A stretch of DNA of 64,000 nt from Gigaspora margarita (lineage: Eukaryota; Glomeromycota; Glomeromycetes; Diversisporales; Gigasporaceae), in contig WTPW01000841.1 of the NCBI GenBank assembly GCA_009809945.1, positions 1 to 64,000 on the forward strand, written 5' to 3'. The stretch's first letter is position 1, and the number at the start of each line of letters is the position of its first letter. The translations under genes and the position numbers were made by a program. Shown in pieces: positions 12,404 through 23,980 of this stretch. The notes beneath the pieces were generated by a model, which made no database searches, had not been told where the DNA came from, and was given only the letters and a program-made list of their open reading frames with translations.

Positions 12404-13423
12404 GGGGAGTACCATTTATCATCTGATTTTTAGGGTAGGGGGAGGGTCAGACAATTATCAGGTCCTAATAGCAGATAACTTTTGATTGGCTAAAATTATT
12501 AAAATGTTTTAAAAATTTTTAAAATTTTTAAAATTTAATATTAAATAACTCTTGAACCAGTGATCTGTTTTGGATGATTTTACTACCAAAATGTTCGCCT
12601 CAATGAGACGATTCCAACGAGCCTAAAATCATCAAAATCCAATCACAGGATCCCAAGATCGTTATAGATTTGTANNNNNNNNNNNNNNNNNNNNNNNNNN
12701 NNNNNNNNNNNNNNNNNNNNNNNNNNNNNNNNNNNNNNNNNNNNNNNNNNNNNNNNNNNNNNNNNNNNNNNNNNNNNNNNNNNNNNNNNNNNNNNNNNNN
12801 NNNNNNNNNNNNNNNNNNNNNNNNNNNNNNNNNNNNNNNNNNNNNNNNNNNNNNNNNNNNNNNNNNNNNNNNNNNNNNNNNNNNNNNNNNNNNNNNNNNN
12901 NNNNNNNNNNNNNNNNNNNNNNNNNNNNNNNNNNNNNNNNNNNNNNNNNNNNNNNNNNNNNNNNNNNNNNNNNNNNNNNNNNNNNNNNNNNNNNNNNNNN
13001 NNNNNNNNNNNNNNNNNNNNNNNNNNNNNNNNNNNNNNNNNNNNNNNNNNNNNNNNNNNNNNNNNNNNNNNNNNNNNNNNNNNNNNNNNNNNNNNNNNNN
13101 NNNNNNNNNNNNNNNNNNNNNNNNNNNNNNNNNNNNNNNNNNNNNNNNNNNNNNNNNNNNNTACAAATCTATAACGATCTTGGGATCCTGTGATTGGATT
13201 TTGATGATTTTAGGCTCGTTGGAATCGCCTCATTGAGGCGAGCATTTTGGTAGTAAAATCATCCAAAACGGATCGCTGGTTCAAGAGTTATTTAATATTA
13301 AAATTTAAAAAATTTTAAAATTTTAATAATTTTAGCCAATCAAATCACAGTATTTGATGATCAGGTGGGGGTAGGGGGGTTGCCTCTTAGTAGCAAAAAA
13401 TCAGATGATAAATGGCGCTCCCC
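12404..13423. mobile_element. Long-inverted-repeat Harbinger-type element (contains gap)
   Basis: The TAA duplication lies at 12401-12403 and 13424-13426. Termini: GGGGAGTACCATTTATCATC (left) and GGGGAGCGCCATTTATCATC (right, reverse complement). The inverted repeat runs about 270 bases inward on each side to the edges of the N gap, which is flanked by the exact inverted pair ataacgatcttgggatcctg / caggatcccaagatcgttat. TWA duplications and G-rich ends fit PIF-Harbinger. Two small relatives are at 60109-60274 and 60987-61139. A transposase of this superfamily lies at 33904-35122. Confidence 0.85.
12675..13161. other. Assembly gap (N run) at the centre of an inverted repeat
   Basis: There are 487 N. 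The sequences touching the gap on both sides are reverse complements of each other, so the gap is at the loop of a long foldback structure that was probably hard to assemble. Any open frame called across it is an artefact. Confidence 0.95.
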
Positions 13424-13638
13424 TAACGAAGTACCGATTTTAAATTAATAAATGTTCTAATAGATCTTAAATAGGTCATAATCTTAACCAATTATATCGT
13501 GTTAGTTGTGTAACTATATCGGATCCGGATCCAGATCTTGGCTTCGAATTTGGATCTGATACATGGATCCGATCTGGTTTTCGGATCAGATCCGGATCTT
13601 TTAAAATATCCGTCCGATCTGATCCGTGCGAAACACTA

Positions 13639-14600
13639 AAATATAGTGTCGTCTGCGTATGCCAAACACTTATTCTGGTACTTTCTTCTTTATCTAGCCC
13701 CTTGTTTATGTCTGTCGGCCAGTTTACCTTCATTTTATAACCTTTTTTTAAACTTTGTAATTTACATAGCAAAGGATCATATACTATTTTCCATATCAAA
13801 GAAGAAATAACCTCTTCTTGATCAATGCCATCCTCTGCTTCAAAACCCTCAGAGACTCCAAATCTGGTAATAACTCGTACCTCCCTTCTTGCAAACAACT
13901 CTGTGATGAAACGGCATGTTTTTTCTGGAATCTTAATTCTGTGCATTGCTTTATCTATGCTTTCTGAGCATACCGAATCAAAAGCTTTTTTAATATCTTG
14001 AAAGAGAACCCATAGCTCTTTTTTCTCTTCTCTTGCCTCTTCTAGTAGATTGTTAAAAATATGGATTGGTATGCTTGTCGCTTCTCCGGGAAGTCCCGCA
14101 TAGTTTTGTCCTTTTAAAATCCTATGTTGAGTCAATACTGAGCTAAGTCTCTTCTGTACAATTCTTACGAGGCTCTTTCTAAAGGTCTCTAGAAGCATAA
14201 TAGGTCTTGTACTGGCCAAGGCATAGTCCTATTCTGCTAATTTCGGTATAGAAAAAATCTGCCTGATTTTCCATTTTTGTGGCATGATTCCTGTGTCCAT
14301 AACTATGTTACTTAATTCTATAAAAACTGAGGTAGCTTTAGGACCCGCTCTTCTAATAAATGTATAACTTATGCCAGATAGTCCCGGGGCAGTATTCAGT
14401 TTGGCTTCATTTATACATTCTACCCATTCTTCTTCTAATATTGGATTATCCAACTGCTGATACCAAGCTCTATCAATCCACTGCTTTGGTTTATATTCTT
14501 CAGTACAAGCTCTTGACATCTCTTCAAACTTATGCTTTCTCTTTTTGAAGTGTTCTTGATAAAATTCCTTTACCTCATTTTTAATTTTACAAGGTTCCAT
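13639..14600 (-). pseudogene. LINE ORF2 reverse transcriptase, N-terminal half (to YADD)
   Basis: Frames 14600-14229 and 14219-13639 carry RT motifs in order: LNTAPGLSGISYTFIR, IPKLA, LFQDIKKAFDSV (motif A, catalytic Asp), GIDQEEVISSLIW (motif B; GIDQGEVISPLLW is usual, so Gly-to-Glu and Pro-to-Ser look like transitions) and, at 13670-13645, LAYADDTI (motif C). The break between the two frames at 14219-14229 is a short shift or stop at LAE. The hAT-type element interrupts directly after ADDT. The open frame that continues into 13476 simply reads into that element. Confidence 0.9.
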
Positions 14601-15104
14601 TATTAACTCTCCAACCCTATTGTTTGTATTGTCCTGCTTTAGAACTTTGTCAATTAGAATCTTTCTCCAGGGTCACTCTAAAATACTATTAAGCATCAAC
14701 TTTTCATTTTTCCCAATTAGTCCATATCTTTTTTCTATATTTTTAATGATACACTTTTCTCTTCGCTTTTGCTCTTCCAAATTGATCTTTTTCTCTAAAA
14801 TCTTTATTTACTCTCTCATTTTGTCCAACCACTCCTGCTCTCATATATTTGGCATAAGCAAAATCTGTGTATTGTTTTTCTTGTTTATGTTTTGAATCTG
14901 ACAGTTGTATAGTAGTCTATCTATTTGGTTTGCTCTTTCACCAATGTTTCTAATAACTTTGCGTAAAATTCTTCTTAAATTCTTTGTGTCTTTAAAAATA
15001 GGACTTCTATCGACATTTTTGTTACACTCCTTATTCATGAATTTAACCCACTTCGATGGTATGTGTTGGTTCGCTGCTCTAAATATTGCTTTTTCGATCT
15101 GATC
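14601..15104 (-). pseudogene. LINE ORF2 linker between endonuclease and reverse transcriptase
   Basis: A basic, Asn/Ile-rich frame at 15038-14841 (DTKNLRRILRKVIRNIGERA) and frame-shifted remnants on both sides join the endonuclease to the RT. No named domain; the call rests on position inside ORF2. Confidence 0.55.
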
Positions 15105-16237
15105 CTATTTATCATTGATCTCTTTTTCCATATTACTGTTTTCACTACTTTCTCCTTTGCTATTCTCTTTTTGCTCTATAAGTTTCTCTAAACTTTGTCG
15201 ATATCCCTCCCAATCTTCAGCCATAGCCTTATCATACAAGAAAATTCGGTGTTTAGGTATATTTTCCTTATTTCTTGTCTTCTTTTTATATCTTAATAGG
15301 TCATACATATTAATTGTCAACCATACTAAGTTATGGTCACTTCCTGAAACCAAACACATATCTTCGATATCACTTTGTTTAGCACATATCCGTAACTTCT
15401 TGGATATCCAGATGTGGTCTATTCTGGTTTTACTTCTTCCATTTGACCATTTAAACTTTTGGTCTTGGGGTTACAGTATCGAAAGCTTTTTACAAATCCA
15501 AGCTTTTCTACCTACTTTGTTATAGGAAGCTTTTTGATTGTTTGTTTTGGGTCCTGGTTTGCTGTATCTAGTACTGGATCTAAAATTTTATTGAAATCTC
15601 CTCCTATAATAAAGTGCATGTTTGCTTTAGCTGTGGCGATGTCCTTCATCAATAATCTTTGTATTTCCCTTTTCATTGTATCATTGTTTGGAGGGAGATA
15701 TATGATCCATATCTTAAAAGCAACCTTTTTAAAGATTAAAACTACACCTATCATATACAGATTAGGTGTTGCAACTTTTGTAAGATGGTTGTTCCATTCT
15801 TTCTCTATCAATATTCCTACACCTGACCCTTTTCTTTTGTTTACTTTAGCACTAGACCAGTGACCATGGTATTTTGTATCCTCTATCTCAATGAATTTTG
15901 ACTCTTTAAAGCTAATGTTCATCTCTACTAACCCAATGATATTTAGATTTTGCCTCTTGCTATAATTACACATCTCTTGCAACCTTTGTATATTTTTCTT
16001 AATTCCATTTATATTATGTACCCCAAGTTTTAATGTTAAAAAAATATTCACGTCCTCTTGTGTGACTATTCTCGGGTGATTTTGGCCTCTATTCAAATCA
16101 GTGCTATGGGGTGCCAGATTTTTACCCAAAGCACTGTTATTTGTTAAGACAACTGGTGTGCCCTCAGGAGCGATTAGGGCACTCCTGTGCCCTATTCGCC
16201 TTTTGTATTTCCTCATATAACTTTGTCTTAATATCAC
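15105..16237 (-). pseudogene. LINE ORF2 APE-type endonuclease domain
   Basis: Frames 16237-15512 and 15525-15105 together cover an exonuclease/endonuclease/phosphatase fold: VHNINGIKKN (Asn), GLVEMNI (metal-binding Glu), SGVGILIEKEW, IWIIYLPPNN, IIGGDFNKI (Asp-x-Asn), KTRIDHIWIS and SGSDHNLVWL (the final SDH). This is the enzyme that nicks target DNA to start reverse transcription. A frame change near 15510 separates GGDFN from RIDHIW. All key residues can still be seen, so the damage is mainly the shift. Confidence 0.9.
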
Positions 16238-17462
16238 TCATTAGAGATGATATAATTGCCTCTAGGCTCTTTGTTGATGCAAAACCATCTTCTGATTTTC
16301 CACTTCCTAAATAAGTGTGTTGATTCTCTTTTTTCTTTTCCTTTCTCGTTATTTCTTCCTTGTTCTTACAAGGATACTCTCTTTTAAATCCTTGTACTTT
16401 TTCTTCACATCCTGGATATCTTGCTCGTTTATTTACTATTTTTGTTTTCGACAAACTTCTTCTTTTTAATTCGAAAATTCTGTTATCATCTGCACCTTGT
16501 CCCTCCTTGCATTCTTCATATATTTTTTTCTCTTTTCAAAAACTTCTATTCTGTTTGTTGTCCTTTTCTTCATTATTTAGTAACCATTCAAGTTTTGTAT
16601 CGTAGTAGAAAACTTCAGTTTGTCTTGCCTTTTTTAAATTCTCTTGTGATTCAAAATAAACTACTGCCCCTCTTCTTCAGTTACCATTACTGTTGTTCGG
16701 TAAGTATACTGACTTGGCTCTTACTCTTCCAAGCTATCTTAGAAGTAAAGCTTCTATTGCATACCTTGGAACATTTGCTAATTTTGTTTTAAAGTTGTTT
16801 CTTTGTATTGGAACTTCTTTGTCAAAGAAACCTGATGACATTCTCAATAATTTTCCATTTTCTAAAACAACTGCCCATTTATTTTCCCAGTCTTGTTTTC
16901 TTTTGTCATTTTTAAAAATAACTTTTACTTGTGCAGCACTACTCATATTTCTTCCATTCCATTGAATAATCGATACATATTCAAAGAAACTTAGTTCTTT
17001 TTTAAGTCTTCTTGGTGTTACCTCTGCTGGAATGTCCCACACGGTGTATTCTCCTTTAGGCTTTGTATTCTATCTTTTTGTTTCATTCTTTTCTTTATAG
17101 TTGTTTTGATTCACTTGTTCCTGAACAACTTCTTTCTCGCTTTTTACTAGTGAGCCGTGTTTCTTTTTGTTCTGTACCTCCAGAACTTGGTCTATTTCCT
17201 CATTGTTTCTTACTTCAGGTTGTTCTGTTTTTCTATCTATATCCATTTCGACATGTTTTACTTTGATGTTCTTGATTTCTTCTATACCGTAGTCTGTTAT
17301 TCCACACTCTGTTTCTAGTAGTAATTCTTTTTCTAACTGTAATTTTTCTCTTTTGATCCTTTCCTCATCACTTTCTTCCTGAATCTTCTTTAGTTGCTTT
17401 TCTGTAATCTTGCGATAGTTTTCCAACAGATGCCTTATAAGATATATTTCTTTTGCTGACAC
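16164..17462 (-). pseudogene. LINE ORF1 (RRM-like RNA-binding protein), frameshifted
   Basis: Three consecutive frames on the minus strand: 17462-17070 (130 codons, Glu/Lys-rich with predicted coiled coil), 17042-16734 (RRM-like: LKKELSFFEYVSIIQWNG, AAQVKVIFKNDKRKQDWENK) and 16454-16164 (Lys/Glu-rich). Breaks lie near 17050 and between 16734 and 16454. ORF1 of such LINEs is a nucleic-acid-binding protein that packages the RNA; the RRM assignment is from pattern only. It overlaps the endonuclease frame at 16164-16237. About 550 bases of 5' leader remain upstream to 18019. Confidence 0.75.
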
Positions 17463-18037
17463 TGTTTAAATTGCTTTGGCTAGTTCTTTGTCAACTATTT
17501 GTGGTTTTGTGAGTGTCCTGTTTAAATATTTTATGCATTCCTGCACCCCTAGCCTCAGAGCTTAATATCCACCCTTGAGAAACTTGATTTTCCAGTCGTG
17601 TACCTGCTGGTCATTCATTGAATTTCTACTATTTATATTCTAGTTTTGCTTAGATTTGTTTCACACGATTACGTGTTTGGATTGTTTACTTTTTTTGTTG
17701 TTATCCCATTTGATCACCTGTTTGTTTGTTTGTTTACTTCACATACTTCACTGTTTACATGTTCTAAAAAGGATCTGCAATACCAGTTATTTGCGAATTC
17801 CCACTTTTTTTAAAAAAAACTTTTCGAAAAGTTGTTTTTATAAATAAATATTCTAGGTTTTTCTTTTTCTTGCTTTCTCTTTAGAGAACTATATTCCAAA
17901 TTTACTTCTCTTTCTGTTTGTTTAGCCTTGTTTTATATAATTTCTAATGTGTTTGATAACTTATTAGCTTATTTTGTTTATATTAATTTTGGAACAGGTG
18001 ATCAGTGGAAAGAGTTCCTCTTTAAAAAAGATTTATT

Positions 18038-18836
18038 ATTTTTAAGGAAAAACTATTTATATACTATGTATATGTACACAAGTACTAATTAATTGATTTG
18101 CAAATCTGTGTAATATATAAATTATAAACCAAAATTAAATCTGATTTAAGATTAGAATTAGTGTGAGCTTTGGGATTGGAAGGGCTTATAATAAAATTTT
18201 GCAAAGAATATTTTTTGTTAGAGCCCAAAGAGTAGTTTTATAACAGTATCCATGTTTATATACTAGTATACAAATAGTAATTGCCTATTTTTTTTTAGAT
18301 TTTTCTAGTCACAATACTAGGAGCACTATTGGTACTCTTTTATTAAGGTCAATTGTACATTTGTAATAATCTACATATGTTTATTTTATTACTATTTCTA
18401 CTATGGCTAACCGGTACTAAGCTATCTTTTTTATCTTATTGTTTCAACCGGCTTCAACTGGCTAATCCATTTACTACTAGAGATTTAACTGAAATTATTC
18501 TTAGATCTTTTTCGTACCCAGCCAGAGATACCTAGCAGTGTCTTCAGTTTCTAACCCATTTTGATTCTTTTGGAACTTTTCCGTCCCCAAGACAGACCAC
18601 AGAAATTCTATTCTGTTAAAGCAAACTATTTCATATTCTATCCAATTCATCCTAAAACAGTTATCCTTCTATTTCGAGTAATATCTAGCTGATCTATTTA
18701 CTACTAAAGGATTTAACTGGAACTAACCAAGCCTTACTTCTTGACAGAAAACACAACTATAGTGAACAACACCAATGTGGCTAAGCCATTCAAACATGGT
18801 CCTAGCAACCTGATTCAAGTCATCCACTCCATGGCC
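18038..18836. other. HSP70 intron remnant between LINE and hAT MITE
   Basis: This is the original intron downstream of the LINE insertion. No gene. A weak internal duplication: gctaatccatttactactag (18460-18479) resembles gctgatctatttactactaa (about 18689-18708). Confidence 0.5.
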
Positions 18837-20208
18837 CAGTGATGGTAAATGACCTGAAATGACCCAAATGACCCAAATAACAAATGATTAGTCATTGGAT
18901 CATTTCGAGGTTCAAATGACCTAGAAGGTCATTTAACATATGTCAGTTAATATTCTAATGCTCTTTAGTTAATCAGATTGGCTGCCAAACAAAATTAAAA
19001 CATAATCAATAATTGTAGCTATAAGTCAATTAATATTTTTGTCTTAAGTAAAGTTTGTTCGAAATAATAAATTGCATATTTCGAACATCTTACTTAAGAC
19101 ATAAATATTAATTGACTTAGTAAAATTTGGGACTTTAATCTATAGCTAAGATTACCGTATGTGTCCAAAAATAAGCTACCTTTTTGGGACGATTTTGGAC
19201 TCAAAAAATCGGGGTAGCTTATTTTCGGATAAAATCGATTTTTGGTCAATCGCCAATAGTTGTTACATAGTAAAGTCTAAATTCTACTATGTAAATCTGT
19301 TATTAGCGCTTAAGTAAACATATTTGAAAGACTAAACTACATCTATTCTGAAATTTTTATCAGAATTGGAGTACTTTTCATTATTTGACTTTTAATTTTT
19401 ACGTTCAACGAATATATTTTGCTAATAAAATTTTAATCTCTTCGTTGAACGTAAAAATTAAAATCTAATTAATAAAAAGTTCTTCAATTTCGTTGAAAAT
19501 TTCAGGATATATGTATTTTGATCTTTTGAATAAGTTTACTTAAGCGACTTTAATCGATTTACTTAGTAAATTTTGGACTTTACTATGTAACAACTTTCGT
19601 CGATCGTGGGGTAGCTTATTTTTGGATCAAAGACGTTTTTACATTTCTTGACCAAAAGAGGGGATAGCTTATTTTCAGAGGTAGCTTATTTTCGGCAATA
19701 TATGGTATGATAAGGAAAATAATAAAGTTTGATAACTTTTTATATGTATGCCAATGAACTAAATGAACTTAACACTGGTAACCAAAATGATCTTGTCATG
19801 ATTTAATAGCTTGGAGTTATTTAAATTTCGATCAAGCAATCAAGTTATTTACTATTCCTAGGTGGGACTGGGCATATAAACTTTTATTTGGTTTGGGCCC
19901 GAGTCTATTAATACTAGCTCAACCCAGCTTACTTCGAAATCTATATATATGAATTATCGTTATGTAGTTAAAGTTGAACAATCTATGTAAAAAATATTAG
20001 CTATGGGATACAAACTCTATATGCATGATGGCCTAATGACTAAATGACCCTCAAATGACCTTGGTCATTTCTAATTGACCATGGTCATTTGGTCACAAGT
20101 TATTTCTAAATGATTCAAAATTGAGATGACCGTTAATGACTGGTCATTTTAGGGTCATTTGAGGTCATTTGAAAAATTTGCAAATGATCAGGTCATTTAC
20201 TATCACTG
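18837..20208. mobile_element. hAT MITE with AAATGACC motif arrays
   Basis: Ends cagtgatggtaaatgacc (left) and cagtgatagtaaatgacc (right, reverse complement). Flanks ccatggcc (18829-18836) and ccataacc (20209-20216) are an 8-bp duplication with two mismatches. CAGTG...CACTG termini and 8-bp duplications are typical of hAT. Each subterminal region is packed with the octamer aaatgacc or its complement ggtcattt. Another MITE is nested at about 19153-19707. Confidence 0.8.
19153..19707. mobile_element. Tc1/mariner-like MITE nested in the hAT MITE
   Basis: Terminal inverted repeats: taccgtatgtgtccaaaaat on the left; taccatatattgccgaaaat as the reverse complement of the right end. Both run on into aagctacc. 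TA at each outer end fits a TA target. A relative lies at 61215-61510. The centre holds further palindromes around cttcgttgaacg and ttactatgtaac. Confidence 0.7.
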
Positions 20209-20501
20209 CCATAACCTCATGTAGCAACTTCTGTTTTCTTATAAAACTTGAACCGATGACCTTGTGTTTAAATTGGCTAATGTTCTAGAAGTGCAACTAC
20301 TATACTATTAGCTTGCAGGATGTAATTGCCTATTTTAATATATCAATTAAGTTGTAAATTCTAATAATTATTTTTTAACCTGAATAGTTGCAGATGCTAT
20401 AAGATATTATACAGAGAATAAAAAAGTTGCTTAAAGAATATAAGTGTGTAATTGCTTGGAGAGTTATGCATACAATTTGCAAAATATACTTCAGGTATCA
20501 G

Positions 20502-22885
20502 GTATGTTTATGAATTTATCGTGTTTGCAAATTAATGTACTTTTTGATCAAATTTGTAGATTGCTGCATAACCATACAATCACTAAAATTATTTGGACAA
20601 TTATCTAATTGTTGTCCAGTTGTGCAATTTTGCAATTATTTTTTATGTTTATATTTGAATTTTTGGCCAAAAAACACATTTTAAAATCTTTTTGCAATCT
20701 TTTACAATCATGCAATTGGATAATGGGCCAGGCAATATAAACTTGGACAATCCAAATAGTCAGAAAGTTTTAAAAATGCAAAACAGTCCAAACAGATATT
20801 AATAAGAAGTTTTTAGTTGAATAGTTCATTTAGTATAAATAGATATAAATCAATATTTTTGATTAAATCGATTAAAAATTGATATTATTCTTTGTCTCTG
20901 CTCTTATGTCAATTATATTAAGCAAATTCTGTACTATAGATCATTTTTGACCAAAATTATATCAGTCACACAATATGTCATATCCAAAATTTTATTATAT
21001 AATTTCATAAATTACACAAATCAACAAATTTACATTTTTGAAAATTTAACCTAATGTCTTGGTTTTAACACAAAATGCTTCTTAAGACAAACCTATAGCT
21101 GAAGTTTTTACAAATTAGAAAATATAAAAAAAATAAAAATAAGCTGTTTTGTGTGAAGTTATATGGCTTCGAAAGTATACAATTATTTTGTTAGTTTTTT
21201 GCTTGATTCTTCTCCAGTTTGCAAAAACCTAGTATAAAAAGTAAATTATTAGATGTGACGAAGTGAGAGCTTTTGCCAAAATGCATCTGTAAAGGGCTGG
21301 TTCATTATGCAAGTAATGATAAAAATCAGAAAAAACTGTTTCATGAATAGGTAGATCATATTAATTCGATGTTTTTTTTTATAAAAAATGTTTTTTCTTT
21401 CATTTACTAGTATTTATTCAAAGAAACTATTCTTTTAGAAACGGGTACTTTAAGAATACCATGCTTTCTTGTTCTTTGGTCTCTTAGATGCCAAAAATTT
21501 AACACACTTACTGTTTATACACAGGTTAAAGAATATGAAAGTATATTTTGTAGGTTTCTTTTTTGTAATTATTGCAATATTTTTGTTAAATATTGAACTT
21601 TTGAAGTTTTTTTATATATTTTTATTGCAATAGTTTTGTTTCATATTTTTTATATAGAACTTTTTATCGTACAAATAAAAAAAATTTTATTTGTCATCAC
21701 AAAATTCAAATTAATCCATGAAATCGCTTTAAATAGTTCATAACAAACCTTATTCTACCAAAGTTTATATTATCCCACAACAAAAAATCATTGACCCTGC
21801 CTCACAACAATATCTTAAAATGTTAATCCTTTCACCTAAAAGCAAGAATCAGAATAAGGAAAAGCATTAGCTAGTGCATTTTATAAGAATACTGCATTGA
21901 CTTCATCATGCCTTGCAACAATCTTGTATATGTAAATAGGTTGATTATCATTATTAGTTTTTATAATAATAAAAATAAAAAAATGCTTAATTTATTATTT
22001 ATTTATTTATGTTGGTTATATGTAGTAACTTAATTAATTAATGTAAAGCAGAATATGTCAATAACAAATTTATAGAATAAATTAAGAATAAACAATATTT
22101 AACTTGTATATTCAAGTTTATTTTCTTAAAATTAAACTATATACAATTTTTTTTTAATTATATCTTAATTCAAATACATCTTTCTTTCTTTATTTTTGCT
22201 AATACTTGGTTCTGGTTCAACATATCTATTTCTACTTTTGATAGCTTTTGGTTTGATTTGATTAAAAATTACTTGTCTAAAAACTATATATCTAATAAAC
22301 TAAATAAATATTTGTCTAAAAAAACTATCTAAAAAACATAACAACTGCTTCACTTAAAAATCTACACATTTAAAAAATTACTTATCTAAAAAACTAGCTT
22401 CATCAATAATAGTTCTCTTCAACCTGTTTAAATTCTAATAATACTTATTCGAACATACTAATTTAGTTCATAACTACTAAACACCTTATAGTTTCATTTA
22501 ACATCTAGCAATTTATAATTGTCAAGAGGTTTAGTAAATTAAACTTTTAAAAAAAAGGGTTAAAAGCAAAATAAGACAAATATTATATATATATAAATGA
22601 AACAAAACACCTATTTTGTAGGTATGATTCTTCTCAGCTTTATTATTTTTCTGCTTTAAACTTAGAAATTCAAAGAATGCTTACAAAAATAAACTAACGT
22701 TATCTTGCATGCAAATATATTTCCTTTTAGGAAATTCTGAAAAGCCATGTGAAGAGGGCTTACCATTGCAATTTATGTCAATCACTAAAATTTCATAGTA
22801 AAAAATTTACACCTATGATCTGTGTGACATATCGTGTGACTGATATTAAAATTTTGAATATTTCTCAAGATCAATCAGTAAAAAA
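20502..22885. other. HSP70 intron stretch with a possible inverted-repeat element
   Basis: No coding sequence. The sequence atatcagtcacacaatatgtc (left arm, about 20960) is inverted near 22825-22850 (gacatatcgtgtgactgata), which could mark a degraded element of about 1.9 kb; I could not fix its ends or a duplication. The missing HSP70 segment (after LQN and before ELENVI) was not found here. Confidence 0.4.
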
Positions 22886-23980
22886 TTTTTTATTTTAATT
22901 CTATATATTTGTAGAATTGAAATAAAAAAACTTAATTGAATTTGATTTAGTGGTTATCAAGAAACCTTCACTTGAAGTTTTAAAAAAAAACTTGGAAAAA
23001 ACAAAATTTAAGCAAATTCTCTTTTTAAACTTTAAATGATAATTTCTTGACAACCACCTATTTGAATTCTTTCATTTTAATCCTAGAGTTTGTAGAATTA
23101 AAATAAAATAAATAAATAAAATAAAATAAAATAAAAAATTTTTTATCAAATTTGGGTAGGTAGATGTTGAGAAATATCGATATTTCCTAACTTCTACATA
23201 TCCAAATTCTAAATTTTTTATTTTAATTCTAAAAACTCATAGAATTAAAATTTTCATTGAATTTGGACAGTTGGCTGTTGAGAAATTATTGTTTAAAGTT
23301 TTTTTAAAAAAAAGAATATTGCAATGAATTTTTTTATTTAAACCTTCAACAATGATCTCTCACCAACCAACTATCCAAATTCAATGAAAATTTTTTATTT
23401 TAATTCTACGAGTTTGTAGAATTAAAATAAAATTTTTTATCGAATTTGATCGGTAGAATGTTGAGAAATATTGATTAAATATTAAAAAAAAATTTAGCCG
23501 CAGCTTTTTTTTTTATGGATGCTAAACTTTGAATAAAAACTAATCAAATTCGGATTTTTTATTTTAATTCTATAATCGTATAGAATTAAATAAAAAATTT
23601 TGATCAAATTTGATCAGGTAAACTTTGAGTAATAGTCGTTCAAATTTTAGGTACCGGTATCTGTAAAAAAAAGGCTGTGGCTAAATTCTTTTTTTAACTT
23701 TAAATTGATATTTCTCAACGTCTACCTATTCGAATTTGATAAATTTTTTTTTATTTTAATTCTACGAGTTTGTAGAATTAAATAAAAAATTTTATTGGAT
23801 TTGAATGGAGAAATCATCATTTAAAGTTTAAAAAGAGAAAATTTGCTCGATTTGTTTTTTTTCGATATTTAAAGTTTTTTAAAAATTTTCAAACGAAGAA
23901 TTTTTTTATATCCACTAAATCAAATTCAATGAACTTTTTTTATTTCAATTCTACAAAATTATAGAATTAAAATAAAGTTT
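22886..23980. repeat. Array of seven self-complementary units, about 146-191 bp apart
   Basis: Seven hairpins of the form attttaattct-N-agaattaaaat are centred near 22907, 23088, 23234, 23414, 23576, 23766 and 23957. The spacers are also inverted: each starts like gaatttgatc...gttgagaaat and ends like atttctcaac...caaattc. Every unit therefore has two dyad axes, and the array reads nearly the same on both strands. It lies in an intron of the HSP70 pseudogene. Units have diverged, so it is not freshly amplified. Confidence 0.8.

Larger units (their letters stand above)
11185..13638. mobile_element. Non-autonomous hAT-type element with GATC-packed ends
   Basis: The 8-bp duplication aaatatag lies at 11177-11184 and 13639-13646. 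The terminal inverted repeats begin TAGTGTTCTGC (left) and TAGTGTTTCGC (right, reverse complement). The first 150 bases inside the left end hold about 14 GATC sites and the last 120 inside the right end about 11, mostly as (G/A)GATC(C/T), far above the local background. No transposase frame. The interior is a T+G-skewed low-complexity stretch (11384-12060) plus a nested Harbinger-type element (12404-13423). The 8-bp duplication and TAGTGTT ends are shared with 28499-28894. Confidence 0.88.
7992..18019 (-). mobile_element. Complete LINE (non-LTR retrotransposon) with a nested hAT element
   Basis: The element sits on the minus strand with an 18-bp perfect target duplication, ctttaaaaaagatttatt, at 7974-7991 and 18020-18037. 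Its 3' poly(A) shows as the T run after 7990, behind an aataaagtta signal. On the minus strand it encodes an ORF1 with an RRM-like region (16164-17462), then an ORF2 of APE-type endonuclease, reverse transcriptase, RNase H and a C-terminal zinc-knuckle region. RNase H after the RT is typical of the I/Tad1-like groups. A 2454-bp hAT-type element (11185-13638) is nested in the RT, leaving a LINE of about 7.6 kb. Several frameshifts and stops make it inactive. The target is an intron of the HSP70 pseudogene. Confidence 0.95.

Noticed and set aside
12600-13236. Two 188-codon open frames on opposite strands across 12600-13236
   Set aside because: They are almost entirely N; the few real residues come from the inverted repeat around the gap.
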